Positions 1 to 9,084 of a stretch of 64,000 nucleotides of DNA are shown here, one piece after another. Where the stretch lies: NCBI GenBank assembly GCA_030447525.1, contig JAUJOR010000016.1:49297-113296 (forward strand), read 5' to 3'. Under the pieces are notes generated by a model. The model did not search any database, had not been told where the DNA came from, and was given only the letters and a program-made list of their open reading frames with translations. Position numbers and translations under genes: made by a program. Source of the DNA: Chloroflexota bacterium (GTDB taxonomy: Bacteria > Chloroflexota > UBA11872 > UBA12225). Position 1 is the stretch's first letter, and each line of letters begins with the position of its first letter.

Positions 1-6
1 ACGTGA

Positions 7-702
7 TCACGCGTGGCTGCCACGGGTCTTCAGTCGCCGCCCCGGCCGGGCCAGGGCGGCCGCGGCCTCCCGTTCCGGCCCACTCGCAAGGAGCTCGATG
101 ATGTTGCGGAAACAATAGCTCCATACCGCCTGCGCCAGCCAGGTGGCACAGAGCATCAAGAGCAAGAACGCAGGGGCGCCGCGGAGGAGGCGTTCTACCT
201 GCGTCCAGCCTCCATGGGTGGCAGCGACCCCCAGGGCCAGACTCACCAGCAGGCCATAGATAAAGGCGAACTCTCGAAAGAACGGCCGGCGACCAAATGC
301 CAGGTCGGCAGCCTCTGCGTGGAGGAAAAGCCAGCGCCGGAACTGGGCCAGGAGCACGCCGAGCAGCCCGGCCGACAAGAGCAGCGGGGCCTCGTCCACT
401 GCCGGGGCAAAGACGGCTCGGAAGTCTGCCCGGGTCAAGGGTCGCCCAACTCCAACGATCGAGTCCTGCCCTTCGTTGACCAGCGAGGCGACGTAGGCGG
501 CCAGCAAGCCGCAGGCAAGGATTGCCAGGGGGGCGAAAAAGACACACAGCCCGGCAAGGAAGCCACTGGAGAGGATCGTCCGCTCCCGCGCCACGGTCAC
601 CAGGAGGTCTGCCTGGTATGGCGACGGGCCTGGCACGGGCACTCGAGCGCGGTCGTTCATGGCCTCATGCTGGCGGCCGCCCCTCCCCTGGGGAAGGAGC
701 AC
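7..702 (-). CDS. Hypothetical multi-pass membrane protein
   Basis: I do not recognise a family. About four hydrophobic segments are visible: a long one near residues 48-72, one near 108-118, one near 145-162 and one near 175-195, with a basic Arg-rich C-terminus. This suggests an integral membrane protein of about 230 residues. The GTG at 702 has an AGAGGT-type ribosome site about six bases upstream and lies 9 bp after the stop of dcd, which fits a dcd-led transcript. An ATG at 660 is the alternative start and would drop 14 residues without touching the membrane part. Confidence 0.6.
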   Translation of the reverse strand: MLLPQGRGGRQHEAMNDRARVPVPGPSPYQADLLVTVARERTILSSGFLAGLCVFFAPLAILACGLLAAYVASLVNEGQDSIVGVGRPLTRADFRAVFAPAVDEAPLLLSAGLLGVLLAQFRRWLFLHAEAADLAFGRRPFFREFAFIYGLLVSLALGVAATHGGWTQVERLLRGAPAFLLLMLCATWLAQAVWSYCFRNIIELLASGPEREAAAALARPGRRLKTRGSHA

Positions 703-711
703 CTCTACCTC

Positions 712-1284
712 TTATGTACGCTCGCTGAAGTCGAGGTGGATGCGACTCGCCGTGGGCTCGTCCTGCCCCTGATACTTGCTGCCTAGGGGTTGCGACCCAT
801 AGGGGCGTTCAGCCGGCGTGGTCATCTCCAGAAAAGAAAGCTGGCCGATCTTCATGCGCGGGTAGAGCTGGATGGGGAGGGAAGCGGCGTTACTCAGCTC
901 CAGTGTCAAGTGGCCACGGAAGCCGGGGTCGACGTATCCAGCCGTGGAATGGATCACCAGCCCCAGCCGTCCCAGCGAGCTCTTCCCCTCAAGCCGGCCC
1001 ACAACGTCGTCCGGGAGAGTGACTTCCTCCCAGGTGTTCCCCAGGCAGAACTGGCCGGGCTGGAGGACGAAAGCCTCACCGTCCCCAACTGTGACCAGCT
1101 CCGTGAGATCCGGCTGCTCCCGCCGCGGGTCGATGTGCGTGTACCGCGTGCTGCGGAAGATGCGAAAGCGTCGATCGAGCCGGATGTCAATGCTGGACGG
1201 CTGGATGGCCAGGGCATCGAACGGCTCGACGCGCAGGCGCCCAGCCTCGATCAGTTCACGGATCGTGCGATCGCTGAGCACCAT
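712..1284 (-). CDS. dcd: dCTP deaminase
   Basis: Deaminates dCTP to dUTP (or to dUMP in bifunctional forms) in pyrimidine nucleotide supply, as a cytoplasmic trimer. The protein reads as a complete Dcd of 190 residues, the usual length. Visible family motifs are GKSSLGRLG followed by HSTAGYVDPGFRG, which carries the substrate pocket, then LELSN, and a C-terminal GSKYQGQ segment that closes over the nucleotide. I chose the ATG at 1284 because MVLSDRTI matches the family N-terminus; the frame stays open to 1614 but the extra sequence has no Dcd homology. An ATG at 1332 would add 16 residues. The downstream membrane gene follows after 9 bp. Confidence 0.93.
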   Translation of the reverse strand: MVLSDRTIRELIEAGRLRVEPFDALAIQPSSIDIRLDRRFRIFRSTRYTHIDPRREQPDLTELVTVGDGEAFVLQPGQFCLGNTWEEVTLPDDVVGRLEGKSSLGRLGLVIHSTAGYVDPGFRGHLTLELSNAASLPIQLYPRMKIGQLSFLEMTTPAERPYGSQPLGSKYQGQDEPTASRIHLDFSERT

Positions 1285-1794
1285 CGCCAGTGGCTCCCCT
1301 GCCCCCGACGGGAGTATACCGCCTGTCTTCATCGAGGCTCTCTTCGGAGGGGCGCCGGCGTGTGTCCGGGGGCAGTGGCGCGGATGACGTCTCGTGCCCG
1401 GCGTCTGGATCGCCATGCGTTCCCCAGGGACACCGCGGCGCCGGTGTCTGGCAGGAGGTCCGCCATGCCAGGTGAGACGCTGGAGGTCCTGCAACGTACG
1501 GCCGCTGATCCAGGGCTTGGTAGCTTGCTGGCGCAGTGGAACCGCCGTCCATATACTTCGCGTAACACTGCTGTGAAGAAGATGGACCTGCGCGGGCAAA
1601 CGGCGTGCCGACACACCCCAGCCGCTGTCTTCGGATCGATCTTCGTGGGGCAGGGCTGGCCCGTCGCCCGCGCTGGCCTTGAAGTGGCCGGAGTGGCCGG
1701 GCTCTCACCGGGCTGCCACTTCGAGGCTGGAATCGCCGGCGCGCCGTATCCGAGGCGTCGCCGGGCCTGGCCCCCAGCACGTCTCGATGGGCTA
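1285..1794. other. Intergenic region between dcd and the transporter locus
   Basis: Divergent spacer between dcd (minus) and the solute-binding protein gene (plus). Long frames are open on both strands because of the high GC, but none gives a recognisable protein. The dcd promoter should lie here; I see no convincing minus-strand box. Confidence 0.4.
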
Positions 1795-1823
1795 TTGCTC
1801 TATAGGTTAGATGTCGATATACT
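1795..1823 (+). promoter_or_regulatory. Predicted sigma70-type promoter of the glycan transporter locus
   Basis: TTGCTC at 1795-1800 and TATACT at 1818-1823 are separated by exactly 17 bp. This is a good match to the housekeeping consensus in otherwise GC-rich sequence. The predicted start point is near 1830, about 140 nt before the ATG at 1972. Confidence 0.6.
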
Positions 1824-1830
1824 GGCCCCA

Positions 1831-1850
1831 GGCACGCCAATTGGCGTGCC
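1831..1850. promoter_or_regulatory. Perfect 20-bp palindrome, candidate operator
   Basis: GGCACGCCAATTGGCGTGCC is a perfect palindrome that begins at the predicted transcription start. A repressor dimer bound here would block initiation, as LacI- or GntR-type sugar regulators do. No regulator gene lies nearby, so the protein is unknown. Confidence 0.5.
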
Positions 1851-1872
1851 CTTTGTACAGGGCATGTGGTGA

Positions 1873-1888
1873 CCGGCCCTAGGGCCGG
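1873..1888. repeat. 16-bp palindrome in the leader
   Basis: CCGGCCCTAGGGCCGG is a perfect palindrome in the untranslated leader, followed by a second copy of the AGGGCCGGC half. It could be a second operator half-array or a leader hairpin. Confidence 0.35.
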
Positions 1889-1971
1889 CTAGGGCCGGCA
1901 GGGAGATCGCCGGCGGAGTAGCCGGTGTGGCGCGCAAAGGCTGCAACGACCGCTGTGTCAGGAGACAGTGC

Positions 1972-4900
1972 ATGAGCTGGATGACCACTCCACATTTGCC
2001 CGGCGTCCCGCGCCACCAGACTCCCCGCCCGACGGGCTGGGCCTGCAGGAGGCGCGCCCTACGTTGGTCACAGCAGGCGATGGCCGCGCTGCTGGTCGCC
2101 GGAATGCTCCTCCCTGCCTTTCCCCTCCCGGCGGCGGCCGGATCGCTCGATCAGGCGCCGGTGGGCGGCGCCGGGGCCGCCGGTGGGGCGCCGGCGGCCG
2201 GCATAGGGGTAGGGGCCGCCGGGAGCGCGGCAGCTCCCACCAGCGCGGGGGCGGCCGGGGCGCAGCCGGCCCCCGTACAGCCGGCCCCCGTACAGCAGGT
2301 CACCGCGCAGCAGGCGCAGGGCGACCGGCAGCAAAGGCCGATAGAGGAGCTCACCCCCGAGGATCTGTTCGGCCAGCCCATCTACGCCGACGTCAAGGCC
2401 GAATGGGACAAGCAGTTCAAGCCGGTCAGCGCCGGCGTGGAGGTGCGGATCCCGGCCGCCGACTACAGCGCCGCCGGCGGGAATGAGGGTCTGCAAGTAG
2501 TAGACAACTTCCAGGGCAAGGCCGGGCGGACGCTGCTGTGGACGATCGACGACGGCTGGGTGGAGTGGGATGTCACCGTTCCCGAGACCGGGCTCTACGA
2601 GATCACGGTGGACTACTACCCCATCCCCGGCAAGCGCGCCTCGGTGCAGCGCGACCTCTTGATCGATGGGGAGCTGCCCTTCCGGGAAGCGAAGCGGGTC
2701 GTCTTCCAGCGTGTCTGGAAGGACGCTTACTGGCCCCCGAAGCAAGACAATCAGGGGCAGGACATCCGTCCACCTCAGGTAGAGGCCCCGCAGTGGGAAA
2801 CCAAGACCATCGAGGACGCGGATGGGCGCTATGACGCCCCCTTCCAGTTCGCCTTTACTGCCGGGGCGCACAAGCTGCGCCTGCAGACGGTGCGGGAGAC
2901 CGTCGCACTGCACACCATCACCCTCCACACCCCGCGGGTAATCCCCACCTACCAGGAGCGCCTGGCGGAGTGGCGGGCCAAGGGGTACAAGGAAGTCACC
3001 GGCAACAAGATCTCCAGGGTCGAGGCCGAGAACATCTACCTCAAGGCCGACCCCACCATCCGCGGCGAGGTCAACTTCGACGCCCTGGCCTCCCCTAACG
3101 CCAATGGGGTGTTCCGCCTGAACTCGTTTGGTTGGTGGCGCTGGCGCCTGCCGGGCCAATGGGCGCGCTGGAAAGTCACCGTCCCGGAGGACGGCCTGTA
3201 TCAGATCAGCATGGACGTCTGGCAGGGCTGGGCCGGGCGCCGGCCCCGAATTCGCACCCTGCGCATCGATGGCGAGGTGCCCTTCCGGGAGATGCGCAAC
3301 ATCCTGTTTCGCAGCGACCGTCTGTGGCGCCTGGAGACAATGCGCCAGGACCAGCTGCCCGAAGGAGAGCCCTATCTCTTCTATCTCAGCAAGGGCGAAC
3401 ACATCCTGCAGATGGAAGTCACCCTGGGGTTCATGTCTGAGACGCAGCGGGTGCTGGATCAGACGCTCGGCGAGATGAGCGCCATGAACCGGGAAATGCT
3501 CATGATCACGGGGGCCAACCCGGACCGGAACATGGATTGGGACCTGCACGAGAAGATCCCCACCCTTGTCCCGCGCCTGCGGTCGATCGTCGAGCGCCTA
3601 GAGACGCAGGCGACGCGCATGGAGGAGATTGGCAAGTCGCGCAACGACGCCTCTGCCGCCTTCCGCGTCGTGGTCGACCAGGTGCAACGAATGGTCAATC
3701 AGCCGGCGGACATCCATCGCCTGCTAGACGACTTCACTCGCAGCCAGGGCATCCTGGCGGCGCAGATCGTCGCTCTCCAGAACCATCCGCTGGCGGTGGA
3801 GTGGTTCGCCGTGCACTCCCCTGACGCCAAGCTCCCGCGGGTGCAGGCCAACGTGGTGGAGCAGACCATAGCGTCCACCAGGACGTTCATCATGTCCTTC
3901 TTCCGTGACTACACCGGCCTGGGGAGCAGCTACGGCAAGAACGAGAAGCCCCTGGAAGTGTGGGTCGGTCGGGGCTCCGAATGGGGCCAGATCATGAAGG
4001 ATATGGCGGAGGATGACTTCACACCGGCCACGGGCATCAAGGTTAACCTCCACGTCATCCCGCCGGCCAACCTCGGAGAGGGCGCCGGCTCCGTGCTCCT
4101 GCTGGCTGCAACGGCCGGGGAAGCCCCCGACGTGGCCGTCGGCGTCCCTTCGCAGCTCCCGGTGGACTTCGCCGTACGCAAGGGACTGGTCAACCTGAAC
4201 GAGTTCCCGGACTACGCCCAGGTGGCGGAGCGCTTCCGGCCGGGCGCCCTGGTGCCCTTCCGCTACAAGGTCCCGTTCACGAATCAGGTGGGGGACTGGG
4301 CGCTGCCGGAGACGCAGGACTTCGCCATGCTCTTCTATCGCACGGATGTGCTGACCGAGCTGGATATCAAGCCCCCGGACACGTGGGAGGACTTGTATGA
4401 CGCCCTGCTCAAGCTGCAGCAAAATGGCCTGGACTTCTACTACCCGCCGCCGACCGGCGTGGCGGTGACCGAGGGGGCCGTGGGGTTCACCCCCTTCCTG
4501 TTCCAGAACGGGGGCGACTACTACACCTGTGACGCTGAGGGGTCGTGCAAGTCGTCGCTGAACACTCCCGAGGCCCTGGCCGGCTTCCAGGAGTGGACGG
4601 AGCTCTATAGCAATTACAAGATCCCCCGCGAGGCTAACTTCTTTACCCGCATGCGCACGGGTGAGCAGCCCATCGGCGTCTCAAACTACTTTGTGTACAT
4701 CCAGCTCTCCACGGCGGCCCCGGAGCTGACTGGGCGCTGGGAAATGCGCCCCATGCCGGGGCACCGCTGCGGGTCAGTCAACAACACCACGGGGATGATG
4801 ATCCCCTGCCCCCCGGGTGAGCAGCCCGGCACCGTCATCCGCACCAGCGGGGGCACCGGCCAGGCGGTGGTCATCTTTAACCAGAGCACGCAGAAAGACG

Positions 4901-5277
4901 CCTCGTGGGAGTTTCTCAAGTGGTGGACGTCCAAGGACGCCCAGCAGCGCTTCGGCGGTGAGCTGGAGGCGCTGATCGGGGTTGAGGCGCGCTGGAACAC
5001 GGCCAACCTGGAAGCCCTGCAGGCCCTGCCGTGGCCCCGCCGCGATATCGCCTCCATCTTGGAACAGTGGCGCTGGTTCCGGGAGCCCCCGGTGGTCTTG
5101 GGAGGCTACTTCACCGGCCGTCACGTCCTGAACGCCTGGAACCGCGTGGTGCTGCAGGGGGTCAATCCCCGCGAGTCCTTGGAGGATGCCATCTTCGACA
5201 TCAACAAGGAGCTGGCCAAGAAGCAGGAGGAGTTCGGGATCAAGGTTGATCCCTCTATGTACCGGCGCGGAGGCTGA
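1972..5277 (+). CDS. Giant extracellular solute-binding protein with carbohydrate-binding-like modules
   Basis: Surface-anchored binding component of an ABC sugar importer. The start is the ATG at 1972, six bases after AGGAGACA. Layout of the 1101 residues: basic N-terminus with a hydrophobic signal or anchor near 36-58; Ala/Gly/Pro-rich linker to about 140; first CBM6/35-like module about 156-322 (opens with an AxDY-type strand; WVEWDVTVPETGLYEI core); second module about 348-488 (opens VEAENIYLKAD; WARWKVTVPEDGLYQI core); helical region about 490-650; family 1 solute-binding domain from about 658 to the end (ends of the ligand cleft at LEVWVGRG and PPDTWEDLYDALL). Ordinary family 1 proteins have about 420 residues. 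The two modules suggest polysaccharide capture before transfer to the permeases that follow. Ligand unknown. Confidence 0.85.
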   Translation: MSWMTTPHLPGVPRHQTPRPTGWACRRRALRWSQQAMAALLVAGMLLPAFPLPAAAGSLDQAPVGGAGAAGGAPAAGIGVGAAGSAAAPTSAGAAGAQPAPVQPAPVQQVTAQQAQGDRQQRPIEELTPEDLFGQPIYADVKAEWDKQFKPVSAGVEVRIPAADYSAAGGNEGLQVVDNFQGKAGRTLLWTIDDGWVEWDVTVPETGLYEITVDYYPIPGKRASVQRDLLIDGELPFREAKRVVFQRVWKDAYWPPKQDNQGQDIRPPQVEAPQWETKTIEDADGRYDAPFQFAFTAGAHKLRLQTVRETVALHTITLHTPRVIPTYQERLAEWRAKGYKEVTGNKISRVEAENIYLKADPTIRGEVNFDALASPNANGVFRLNSFGWWRWRLPGQWARWKVTVPEDGLYQISMDVWQGWAGRRPRIRTLRIDGEVPFREMRNILFRSDRLWRLETMRQDQLPEGEPYLFYLSKGEHILQMEVTLGFMSETQRVLDQTLGEMSAMNREMLMITGANPDRNMDWDLHEKIPTLVPRLRSIVERLETQATRMEEIGKSRNDASAAFRVVVDQVQRMVNQPADIHRLLDDFTRSQGILAAQIVALQNHPLAVEWFAVHSPDAKLPRVQANVVEQTIASTRTFIMSFFRDYTGLGSSYGKNEKPLEVWVGRGSEWGQIMKDMAEDDFTPATGIKVNLHVIPPANLGEGAGSVLLLAATAGEAPDVAVGVPSQLPVDFAVRKGLVNLNEFPDYAQVAERFRPGALVPFRYKVPFTNQVGDWALPETQDFAMLFYRTDVLTELDIKPPDTWEDLYDALLKLQQNGLDFYYPPPTGVAVTEGAVGFTPFLFQNGGDYYTCDAEGSCKSSLNTPEALAGFQEWTELYSNYKIPREANFFTRMRTGEQPIGVSNYFVYIQLSTAAPELTGRWEMRPMPGHRCGSVNNTTGMMIPCPPGEQPGTVIRTSGGTGQAVVIFNQSTQKDASWEFLKWWTSKDAQQRFGGELEALIGVEARWNTANLEALQALPWPRRDIASILEQWRWFREPPVVLGGYFTGRHVLNAWNRVVLQGVNPRESLEDAIFDINKELAKKQEEFGIKVDPSMYRRGG

Positions 5278-5377
5278 GGCCAGCCGTGCCTGTGGGGCGG
5301 GTCAGCCGGCGGGTGTGTCCCCCGTCGCTCTGGCCCGCTCCCTACTCGGTCATGACCCTGTAGTGGTGAACTCAGCA

Positions 5378-5408
5378 GGCGACACCGGGAAGTAGGGCCA
5401 GTGTCGCC
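5378..5408 (+). repeat. Hairpin between binding protein and permease genes
   Basis: GGCGACAC at 5378-5385 pairs perfectly with GTGTCGCC at 5401-5408. A hairpin just after a binding-protein gene commonly protects its mRNA and lowers read-through into the permeases. A smaller stem (GTCGCC/GGCGAC) overlaps the right arm. Confidence 0.4.
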
Positions 5409-5448
5409 GCTGCCGGCGACGGCAAGCGCATAAGGAGGATGTGAACAA

Positions 5449-6405
5449 ATGGCTACCCGACCAGAAGTATTTGTCCCAGCAAGGGCAATACCGGCTCCCC
5501 ACGCGCGCCGCTCTCCGCTGAGCGCCTTCTGGTACCGATGGGGTGTCTACTACCTCTTCATGGCCCCCTTCATGACCATGTTCACCGTCTTCATCATCGC
5601 CCCCGTGCTGGTGGCCATCTACCTATCATTCACCTACTTCAACGTCCTGGAGGCACCGCGCTGGATCGGGTGGAGCAACTACAAGCTCTTGTTTCTTGAG
5701 GACGACGTCTTTATCACGGCCATCGCCAATACCCTGACATTTGCCGTGATCACTGGTCCGGTCGGCTTCTTTATCTCCTTTTTCTTTGCCTGGTTGATCA
5801 ACCCGCTGAAGGCCAAGACCGTCCTGGCTTTGTGTTTCTACGCGCCCTCTATCGTGGGCGGCATCGCCATGAGCGTGGTATGGAAGATCGTGTTCTCCGG
5901 CGACCGCTATGGCTACTTGAACAACTATCTGCTCAATATCGGGGCCATCGACGAGCCGTACCAGTTTCTCTCCGAGCAGGCGTCGATCATGCCGGTGATC
6001 ATGTTCGTTTCCTTGTGGATGGGCATGGGCACCGGGTTCCTGGTGTTCCTCGCCGGCCTGCAGACGGTGAATACCGACCTGTATGAGGCAGGCAAAGTGG
6101 ACGGCATCTCCAATCCACTACAGGAGGTGTGGTACATCACCCTGCCGTCGATGAAGCCCCAGCTCCTGTTCGGCTCGGTCATGGCCGTTGTCGCGGGGTT
6201 CTCGGTATTTGAGGTGGCTACGGCGCTGGCCGGCCTACCTAGCCCCTTGTATGCCGGGCACACCATTGTGTCTCACCTGTATGACTACGCCTTTATTCGG
6301 TTTGAGATGGGCTATGCGGCCACTGTGGCTGTGATTCTGTTTCTCTGGACCTTCGGCCTGGGCCGGCTCCTGTTCCGGATCTTCTCGTCCAAGAACGAGT
6401 ACTAG
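5449..6405 (+). CDS. ABC sugar transporter permease, MalF/UgpA type
   Basis: Inner-membrane channel subunit of a carbohydrate ABC importer, 318 residues with about six membrane segments starting near residue 35. The cytoplasmic EAA loop that docks the ATPase reads YEAGKVDGISNPLQEVWYIT, followed by LPSMKP. The ATG at 5449 has a strong AAGGAGG site. It pairs with the MalG-type permease 117 bp downstream and lies behind the giant binding protein. No ATPase is encoded in the locus. Confidence 0.9.
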   Translation: MATRPEVFVPARAIPAPHARRSPLSAFWYRWGVYYLFMAPFMTMFTVFIIAPVLVAIYLSFTYFNVLEAPRWIGWSNYKLLFLEDDVFITAIANTLTFAVITGPVGFFISFFFAWLINPLKAKTVLALCFYAPSIVGGIAMSVVWKIVFSGDRYGYLNNYLLNIGAIDEPYQFLSEQASIMPVIMFVSLWMGMGTGFLVFLAGLQTVNTDLYEAGKVDGISNPLQEVWYITLPSMKPQLLFGSVMAVVAGFSVFEVATALAGLPSPLYAGHTIVSHLYDYAFIRFEMGYAATVAVILFLWTFGLGRLLFRIFSSKNEY

Positions 6406-6522
6406 CTGGATGCGTGCTATGTTGGGGTTTGACGTGACTATCCCGGTGTGCGGTTCGACAGAAGGATCGGTGATGACGTCTGCGGGCTTGCGTCCTGGCG
6501 TGCATCCTAAGGAGGGTTTGTA

Positions 6523-7428
6523 ATGGCAGTGCTGGCCCGCCCCCGCTCGGTGCCGCGCGTCCCGGTGCTCTTCGGGAGGCGTATCCGGATACAGTGGCCT
6601 TCGGCACAGTATTTCTTGTTGGTGCCGCTGGCGGTGTTCGCCGTGTTGCCCATCGTGTACGTCATATCCACGGCGTTTAAGCCCCTGGAAGAGCTGCTGA
6701 TATTTCCGCCACCCTTCTTCGTCCGTCGGCCCACGATGGACAACTTCCAGGACTTGCTGCTAGCGACGAACGCCCTGGCCGTGCCATTCTCGCGCTACCT
6801 GTTCAACAGCGTCTTCGTCACGCTGACCACGGTGCTCCTACAAGTATTGATCTGCTCGATGTGCGCCTACCCACTGTCTAAGGCGCGGGGGCTGCCGGGC
6901 GCGAACATCGTCTTCGCCATGATTATCGCCGCCTTGATGTTTGCCCCCCAGGTGACCCGCATCCCGCAGTACCTGGTGGTGCAGAAGCTGGGCATGATCG
7001 ATACCTATTGGGCCCTGATCGTCCCGGCCCTGGCGTACTCGTACGGACTGTTCATGATGAAGCAGTTCATGGATAACTCGGTAGATATGGCGCTGATCGA
7101 GGCGGCGCGGATTGATGGGGCGAACGAGTGGACGATCTTCTGGCGGGTGGTGATGCCAAACGTCGCCCCGGCGTGGAACACGCTGCTCATCTTCGGCTTT
7201 ATCCAGCAATGGAACGACTCGTTCAGCCCGCTGGTATTCACGCGCAGCGAGGCGATGAAGACGGTCTCGGTGGCCATGATCTCCCTTACCAACGGGCCGG
7301 CGACGGTGGCCCGCCTGGGGGCGCAGTCGGCGGCGGCATTCCTGATGACCGCCCCGACCATCATCGTCTTCTTGCTGCGGCAGGCGAAGGTGATCCAGAC
7401 CATGGCCCACTCCGGGATCAAGGCCTAG
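6523..7428 (+). CDS. ABC sugar transporter permease, MalG/UgpE type
   Basis: Second channel subunit, 301 residues, about six membrane segments, first near residues 25-48. The EAA loop reads IEAARIDGANEWTIFWRVVM, typical of the MalG branch. Start at the ATG preceded by AAGGAGGG. Forms the likely heterodimer with the product of the preceding gene. Confidence 0.9.
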   Translation: MAVLARPRSVPRVPVLFGRRIRIQWPSAQYFLLVPLAVFAVLPIVYVISTAFKPLEELLIFPPPFFVRRPTMDNFQDLLLATNALAVPFSRYLFNSVFVTLTTVLLQVLICSMCAYPLSKARGLPGANIVFAMIIAALMFAPQVTRIPQYLVVQKLGMIDTYWALIVPALAYSYGLFMMKQFMDNSVDMALIEAARIDGANEWTIFWRVVMPNVAPAWNTLLIFGFIQQWNDSFSPLVFTRSEAMKTVSVAMISLTNGPATVARLGAQSAAAFLMTAPTIIVFLLRQAKVIQTMAHSGIKA

Positions 7429-7581
7429 GCGGGCGCCGCTGCATCAGTCGGCAGTGAGCGGCCGTCCGTGGCACGGGGCCTGGCATGGCCCGGCGGGGTG
7501 AGGTGGTGAGGGATCTAGCAGGAATGGCTGGCCAGGCAGGCAGGCGGATTAGGTAGGGACAACGTGTTGAAGGAGGCGATG

Positions 7582-9084
7582 ATGGCGGTCGACACAGCGC
7601 GGTTCGGCCGGCGGGGCGTCGGTCGTGACCCGAGAGGCTGGCTGCGCGCCGGTGCGGCTGCGCTGCTCTCCCTTAGCTTGATGGTGACCACGGTAGCCAC
7701 GGCCAGCGCTGATCGGGAGTATTCCTGGACGCTGGACAAGGACGGGCAGCAGCTGCGGTCTCCGATGCCATACATCTACGACTTCGAGGTCGATGGGATG
7801 TACAAGCCTTCGGGGACATTCAAGAACCCGGCCGATATCTTCATCGACAAGGAGTACAACGTCTGGATCGCCGACACCGGGAACAACCGCCTGCTGAAGT
7901 TCGACGAGCGGGGGAACTATCTACGGGAGTTCGGTACGGCAGAAGATGAAGGGAAGCTGAACGCCCCGGAAGGGATCTACGTCACCGAGCGCGGTGACAT
8001 CTGGGTGGCCGACCGTGGTAACGGGCGGATCGTGCAGTACGCCCCGGACGGGACGTTCTTAAAAGCCCTGGGGAAGCCCCGCTCCCGGCTGCTGGAAGAG
8101 GACCAGGTCTACCAGCCGAACAAGCTGGTGATCGACCGACGGGGCTATATCTACGTCCTGAACGGCGGGGGAGATTACCGCGGGATCTTCCTGCTGGACT
8201 CCGAGGGTGAGTTCCGCGGCTTCTTTGGCGCCAACCGGCTCAGCTTCAACCTGGCGCGCCTGCTCGTGCGGTCATTCACCACGGACGCGCAGAAGAAGCA
8301 GATCTCCAAGGTGCTGCCGACGCACCACGCCAATCTCTTCGTCGATCCGCGGGGCTTCATCTACACCGTTTCGCCCCTGTCCCAGCAAGATCAGATCAAG
8401 AAGCTGAACTCAGTTGGGAACAACGTCTACACCACGAGCGCGAAGGCCTTTGGCGAGCGCGAGCGACGCGGGACGCAGATCGTCAACCCGCAGTTTGTGG
8501 ACGTGACGGTAGACGAGCAGGGAATTGTCTCCGCCCTGGACTTCAACAGCGGGCGGATCTACCAGTATGATCAGTCGGCGAATCTCCTGGCCATCTTCGG
8601 CGGCCGGGGAGCCCAGCGGGGCCGGTTCGAGCTCCCGCAGAGCCTGGCCGTAGGGCGCGAAGGACGTATCTTCGTCCTGGACGCAAACCGCAATAACATC
8701 CAGATTTTCCGGCCCACGGAGTTTGCCAATCTCCTGCACGACGGGAGCAAGCTCTACTTCGACGGCAAGTACAACGAGGCGGCCACGATCTGGGAGGAAG
8801 TCCTGCGGCGTAACAGCTTCTACGAGCTGGCCCATACGGGCCTGGGCAAGTCGTTCTTCAAGCGCGGTGACTACGTCACGGCGATGGAGGAATACAAGAT
8901 CGCGCGGAACAAGGACGGTTACTCACAGGCATTCGGTGAGTGGCGCCACGACTTCCTGCGTGAGAACTTCGGCTGGCTGTTGCCGATGGTGATCTTTGCC
9001 ATCTGGGTATTAACCACGGTGATCTCCCGTACGATGAAGCGCGTGATGAGCATGAAGCTTGAGACGGAGGGGGGACCAGCATGA
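7582..9084 (+). CDS. Membrane-anchored NHL-repeat/TPR protein
   Basis: Start set at the ATG at 7582, five bases after AAGGAGG; ATG 7579 and GTG 7564 are upstream in frame. The 500-residue product has an N-terminal signal-like segment (about 22-45), NHL propeller repeats from about 58 to 375 (for example PADIFIDKEYNVWIADTGNN and LNAPEGIYVTERGDIWVADR), two TPR-like helical pairs about 385-445 (YFDGKYNEAATIWEEVLRRN), and a C-terminal membrane helix about 465-485 with a short basic tail. The propeller and TPR would sit outside the membrane and probably bind glycan or organise partners. Its stop overlaps the next start, so the two are translationally coupled. Confidence 0.8.
   Translation: MAVDTARFGRRGVGRDPRGWLRAGAAALLSLSLMVTTVATASADREYSWTLDKDGQQLRSPMPYIYDFEVDGMYKPSGTFKNPADIFIDKEYNVWIADTGNNRLLKFDERGNYLREFGTAEDEGKLNAPEGIYVTERGDIWVADRGNGRIVQYAPDGTFLKALGKPRSRLLEEDQVYQPNKLVIDRRGYIYVLNGGGDYRGIFLLDSEGEFRGFFGANRLSFNLARLLVRSFTTDAQKKQISKVLPTHHANLFVDPRGFIYTVSPLSQQDQIKKLNSVGNNVYTTSAKAFGERERRGTQIVNPQFVDVTVDEQGIVSALDFNSGRIYQYDQSANLLAIFGGRGAQRGRFELPQSLAVGREGRIFVLDANRNNIQIFRPTEFANLLHDGSKLYFDGKYNEAATIWEEVLRRNSFYELAHTGLGKSFFKRGDYVTAMEEYKIARNKDGYSQAFGEWRHDFLRENFGWLLPMVIFAIWVLTTVISRTMKRVMSMKLETEGGPA

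Noticed and set aside
1831..1870. Sigma54 -24/-12 promoter in the transporter leader
   Set aside because: TGGCGTGCCCTTTGT lacks the GC at -12 with correct spacing; the sigma70-type promoter is far better.
790..1872. 360-codon plus-strand frame
   Set aside because: Antisense to dcd and composed of Arg/Pro-rich shadow sequence with no family match.
2068..3549. 493-codon minus-strand frame inside the binding-protein gene
   Set aside because: Shadow of the clear plus-strand coding sequence; no ribosome site and no homology.
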